Part shown: positions 60,530 to 64,000 of the stretch, in pieces | Layout: each line of letters begins with the position of its first letter | Position numbering within the stretch: position 1 is the first letter of the stretch | Source of the DNA: Taxawa tesnikishii (nom. ined.) | Lineage: Eukaryota > Ascomycota > Dothideomycetes > Dothideales | Assembly: GCA_030247885.1 (NCBI GenBank) | Contig: JAPDRO010000011.1 | Location: forward strand, 868,001 to 932,000 | Direction of reading: 5' to 3' | Length of the DNA: 64,000 nt | The notes under the pieces: model-generated | Database searches by the model: none | What the model was told of the DNA's origin: nothing | Seen by the model: only the letters and a program-made list of their open reading frames with translations | Position numbers and translations under genes: made by a program

Positions 60530-61677
60530 TTACTTCATCATGGCCGGCGCAATCTTCTTCGCTTGATCCACCATGCCGGGCGCGACCTTCTTTGCTCGAT
60601 CGGCAGCGATGTCCGCAATCTTTTGCAGCTTCTCCGCCCTGATCTTCCCAACATATCTGAACAGTAGAACGAAGAGAAGCTCCATACGCTCTTTGGTCAT
60701 CATCAACAGACCCTGCACCAGCAGACCCTTCAAGATCTGCGGGACGATGCCCTTGAAGAGCCCCAGGACGCCCTCGTGTTCTACGATGTATCGCATGACC
60801 TCGATGAAGGACTTGAACGGCTTGCCGTTCCTCGCTGGGGGCGGCCTGGACTGCAGACCGACCTTTGCAACGATGAGTGGCTGTGTTGCGATCGTTGCCA
60901 TGGCTTTAGATAGTGCACCCAGAACTAGTTGCGGTCAGTGCCCAAACAGTCAAACGGTCGATCACGAATAAACTCACGGAAAGCCTCATGAGGCTTCAAG
61001 TTCTTCTTGCCAGGGTACAATACCTCCTTCAACCGCTGATATGCCCCGTAGGTGATCGCCGGATTCACGACCAGCACCAAGCTAGCCTTCATGCCTCTCC
61101 ACAGTCCCGTCCATCCATCCTCACTATGTACCACCTCTCTTGCAGTTGCGATCATGCCCTTCTTGTCGCCCTTGGGTTGTGTCTGCTGGCGCGTTGTGAC
61201 GACCGCGATCGGGATGGTGAACAGCTGAGCGACAGCGCCGGCTACTGCACCGAGCGAGAGTTCAACGGCCGTGGAAGGAGTAGCTGGCACGTTAGGCCGC
61301 GACATGTAGAACGTCCGGACGACGGAATACCAGTAGAAGTATGCGAAGTTTGTGCTGCCGACACCGAGCAGGGAACCAGCGATGCCCGAATAGAGACCGG
61401 AAAGCCCCTCATGTTGGAGAATGGTTTGTATCGCGTGGAGCATGTTATCGTAGTGGTGGTCGTTCGTAGTAGATGGAACATCGCCAGGCTTTCTCTTGAT
61501 TTGGACCTGCAATCGTGTCTTCACACTGTCACGAGATTGTCAGCCGTTTTCTGCAGTCGCAATGTTCAGCGAGACACACATGTCAAGTGGGTACACGAGG
61601 GCATTGGCCAGGACTGCACCCGTAGCGCCCGCGACCGCGAGGCCCCAGGGTGGCACTTCTTTGGACTGGCCTGCCAT
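60530..61677 (-). CDS. ANT1: ANT1-like peroxisomal adenine nucleotide carrier
   Basis: Mitochondrial-carrier-family protein; yeast Ant1 imports ATP into peroxisomes for fatty-acid activation. Exons 61677-61580, 61525-60978 and 60924-60530, 346 residues, no breaks. Three carrier signatures: LVYPLDIVKTRLQVQIKRK, FTIPIAVVTTRQQ (PIAVV replaces the usual PxDxx, as in this subfamily) and ATQPLIVAKVGLQSR. Helical segments such as GLYSGIAGSLLGVGSTNFAY and GLWRGMKASLVLVVNPAITY match. The last splice (HEAF|LLGALSKAMATIATQ) supports the model. A Lys-rich C-terminal helix follows. Head-to-head with PalB. Confidence 0.9.
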
Positions 61678-62132
61678 TGATCTTCCTTTTCGAGAGCGGT
61701 GCTCGCTACAAAGACGGAAAGCACAGTTCCAAGGAAACCCGCTGTATGGGTGTCTCGACAAGGCCCGACAAGATCTACACGAGATGTGCGGGCAGGCAAA
61801 CGGCGGTCGACAAAAGACCAGGTGCCAGGAACATGAGCAAGACAAGGAAGATCAAAGAGACTTGGGAAAACAGGGAGATTTGGCAAGTACGGGCGCGTGC
61901 TTAGAAGAGCGGGCAACTCGGTGCAAGTGACGTTTGGGACAGTGTAGAGATACCGATAGCCGAGGCATCCTTGAACGCCTTCCCCAGATCGCACGTGCCG
62001 ATCAGCGCACAGACTGCCGCTCGCCGCTTGCCGCTTGCCGCTTGTGGTTTCCTCGGCTCGGCGCCGCGCCGTGTTCATCTCACGTGAAACGACGCAACAT
62101 GGGATGGCCCCATCACATTTGCTTTAGTCGAG
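61678..62132. promoter_or_regulatory. Shared divergent promoter of ANT1 and PalB
   Basis: 455 bases between start codons. GCTTGCC is repeated at about 62025-62042 (GCTTGCCGCTTGCCGCTTG). No gene supported. Confidence 0.4.
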
Positions 62133-64000
62133 ATGTGGGACGACGATAACGATCGGTTTGACAAGGTCCCCGTCCTGTCTCCATCACGAAGCAATGCCCA
62201 AGAGAACCTGATCGATCTCGACACCGAGGTCGAGGTAAGTGCGAGGCGCTTGCTGCAAGGCAACGGATAATTGAACGACGTCCAGAAACTGCAGCATGCA
62301 TTACCACAAGCGACGACAAGGGAGAGGGCGTTGGAGATTGCTATTCGCTCTGCAGAGCTGTCGATGAACGCGTTGAAACTGGCCGACGGGGCGGAGCTGC
62401 GGAGCACATACAATGCCCAAGTGAAGACTCTCCTGCAACAAGCTGAGCGGATCAAGACGGGTCCAGATTGGAATTCGCCGCCCAAATCGAAGCCCTTGTT
62501 AAGTGCTGGCACGCAGAAAGCTCAACCGCCCAATGTCAAACGTCTCAAAGAACCGGTTTCGACGCGCCAAAAGGCCAAAAATGAGGAGATAATCATCTTG
62601 AAGAATTCGTGGGTGAACGGGTTCAAGTTCGTACCATGGGATGGACCACCAAGCGATGTCGTTTTCGAGCTGGACCACGAGAAGGGACTGTTCCTGTGAG
62701 ACTTGCCCGAAGCTCGCCTCAGCGTTATCTGACAAGTGCAACAGGGACACACCAGAGTTGAAGCTGTCGCGTAAACAGATGGAAGTCTTCGGCGGCTGGA
62801 AGCGCGCAGAAGAGGCTCTGCCGCCTCCCACCTGGATATCAGAGGAGAACTCACAAGCAGGTCCTTCCATGACATTCGCCAAGAAGGTGGATTTGGTACA
62901 GGATGCGGCAACGGATTGCTCGGTGGTTGCAAGCTTGTGTGCCGGCACCGCTCGTGCTGAACGTGGACATCCTAAGGTAGGCATATAGAAGCAATGCGAC
63001 TGTAAACGGAACGACTCATCATCAATCTAGCTTCTGAGTTCGATCATTTTTCCTTACGATACAAAGAACTCACGACCAGCCATCTCGGCTAATGGCAGGT
63101 ATATCGTGCGCCTCAACTTCAACGGAACGTACAGACGCGTCGATATTGACGATCGTCTGCCCGTTTCCAAGACTTCTCGGTTTCTCCATGTCATCGACAG
63201 GCATAATCCGGGCCTGCTATGGCCGGCGCTCATGGAGAAGGCCTATCTCAAAGTCAGAGGTGGTTACGACTTCCCCGGCAGTAACTCTGGTACCGATCTA
63301 TGGATCCTGACAGGCTGGATTCCGGAGCAGCTGTTCTTGCAGAGGTAAGCCCACCTTTATTGACGAGTCTCAACTGCATATGGCAGTCAGTCATTGTAAG
63401 ACCTATGTGAAGGTACAATGGTGTCCAAATCTCACTACGATCAACAGCTACTGCAACTTGTGCTGCCCCGAGGTTGGCCGGCCTGCCAGAGGGCAGTGAA
63501 TCAGCCCCAACCCCTTGGGCCAGTCTGTTGACAGCAGGATGCCTTCAAAACGCTTCGCCTTAGTACACTCCAGCTTCACTGGCTGGCCACATGGCCGTTG
63601 GAACGCGTGTCATCTATCAGATCTATGGGCTGACACGAGATAGCGACGACATAATGCCAAACGCCATCTGGAAAAGAATTTTCAAAGCCCACAGCTTCGG
63701 CGACGTCCTGATCACCATAGGCACGGGGAAGATGTCTAAGCGTGAAGAACGAGAGATCGGACTGGCAGGAGAACACGACTACGCCGTCCTTGATATGCGC
63801 GAAGTTGACGGACAGAAGCTCATGCTCATAAAAATCCTTGGTGTGAGGGTACCTCCTGGCGCGGAAGCACGCCCAAACTCAACGCTTCCGGCGAGGGCAA
63901 CTTGACCGCGGATAACCATGATGATGACGATGATCCTCTGCCTTCTTCTCGCGATTTGCTCAATGCGGATGCGCAGCTTTCTCCTGGTACATTCTGGATG
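62133..64000 (+). CDS. palB: PalB/RIM13 calpain-like protease (3' end cut by window edge; one frame loss)
   Basis: Cysteine protease of the ambient-pH pathway; PalB/Rim13 works at the ESCRT-III platform to process the PacC/Rim101 transcription factor. Exons: 62133-62234, 62286-62695, 62745-62976, 63031-63344 and 63644 onward. An N-terminal MIT-like helix (RERALEIAIRSAELSMNALK) precedes the calpain core. The catalytic cysteine is in VQDAATDCSVVASLCAG; the histidine/asparagine part follows HVIDRHNPGLLWPALMEKAY and GSNSGTDLWILTGWIPE; then ILITIGTGKMSKREERE-like text and GLAGEHDYAVLDM. In the A5 run at 63830 the frame slips just before the active-site-region motif KNPW, after which CEGTSWRGSTPKLN reads on to the edge. 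Intron 4 is 299 nt, long for this genome. Confidence 0.92.

Noticed and set aside
5715-63834. Programmed ribosomal frameshifting as the cause of the frame losses
   Set aside because: No shared slippery heptamer or following structure, and the direction and homopolymer setting match run-length error far better.

Overview
This window looks like nuclear DNA from a filamentous ascomycete (Pezizomycotina; Dothideomycetes is my best guess, not proven). The reasons are dense genes on both strands, short introns of about 41-100 bases with GT..AG ends, fungus-specific families (CWH43, NAB3, PalB/RIM13, a GPI-anchored class III chitinase, a HET-domain relic) and a TTAGGG-type telomere tract. I see no prokaryotic operons and no CRISPR.

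Layout. 0-6 kb: 3' part of a Ca2+/calmodulin-dependent kinase (-), a secreted APP1-type phosphatidate phosphatase (+), an ADH6-like alcohol dehydrogenase (+). 6.6-16 kb: a large chitinase (-), a single-pass membrane protein (-), a small Ser-rich protein (+), a damaged nucleoside-phosphorylase gene (+). 16.7-28.9 kb: eIF2A (-), CWH43 (-) head-to-head with UTP6 (+), an ICT1-like release factor (-) head-to-head with NAB3 (+). 29.5 kb: HET fossil. 30-36 kb: SMC6 (-) and a folliculin/Lst7 protein (-). 37.5-44.3 kb: a formate/nitrite transporter with an in-frame stop (+), NOP9 (+), a PLP decarboxylase (+). 44.4-45.4 kb: an odd non-coding island with diverged tandem repeats, a 26-bp palindrome, a tRNA-Ala(TGC) with an insertion in its D-loop, and a 112-bp inverted repeat enclosing an interstitial telomere tract. 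46-51 kb: three unrecognised conserved-looking proteins (+). 52-59.3 kb: CCT6 (-) head-to-head with NOP56 (+), a UQCC2/Cbp6-like factor (-) head-to-head with a BSD2/NDFIP protein (+). 60.5-64 kb: peroxisomal ANT1 (-) head-to-head with calpain-like PalB/RIM13 (+), which runs off the right edge.

Function. Several genes are housekeeping and share themes: ribosome biogenesis (UTP6, NOP9, NOP56), translation (eIF2A, ICT1-like, tRNA-Ala), GPI-anchor remodelling and a GPI-anchored wall enzyme (CWH43, chitinase), genome stability (SMC6) and ambient-pH signalling (PalB). Divergent pairs with 280-530 bp between start codons are common.

Main caution. About 18 places in 13 otherwise conserved genes lose frame by what looks like one missing base inside a short homopolymer, while long genes such as SMC6, CWH43, CCT6 and the chitinase are intact. 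This pattern fits sequence error better than biology, so annotated stops in those genes should not be taken at face value. Gene calls come from recalled family motifs, not searches.
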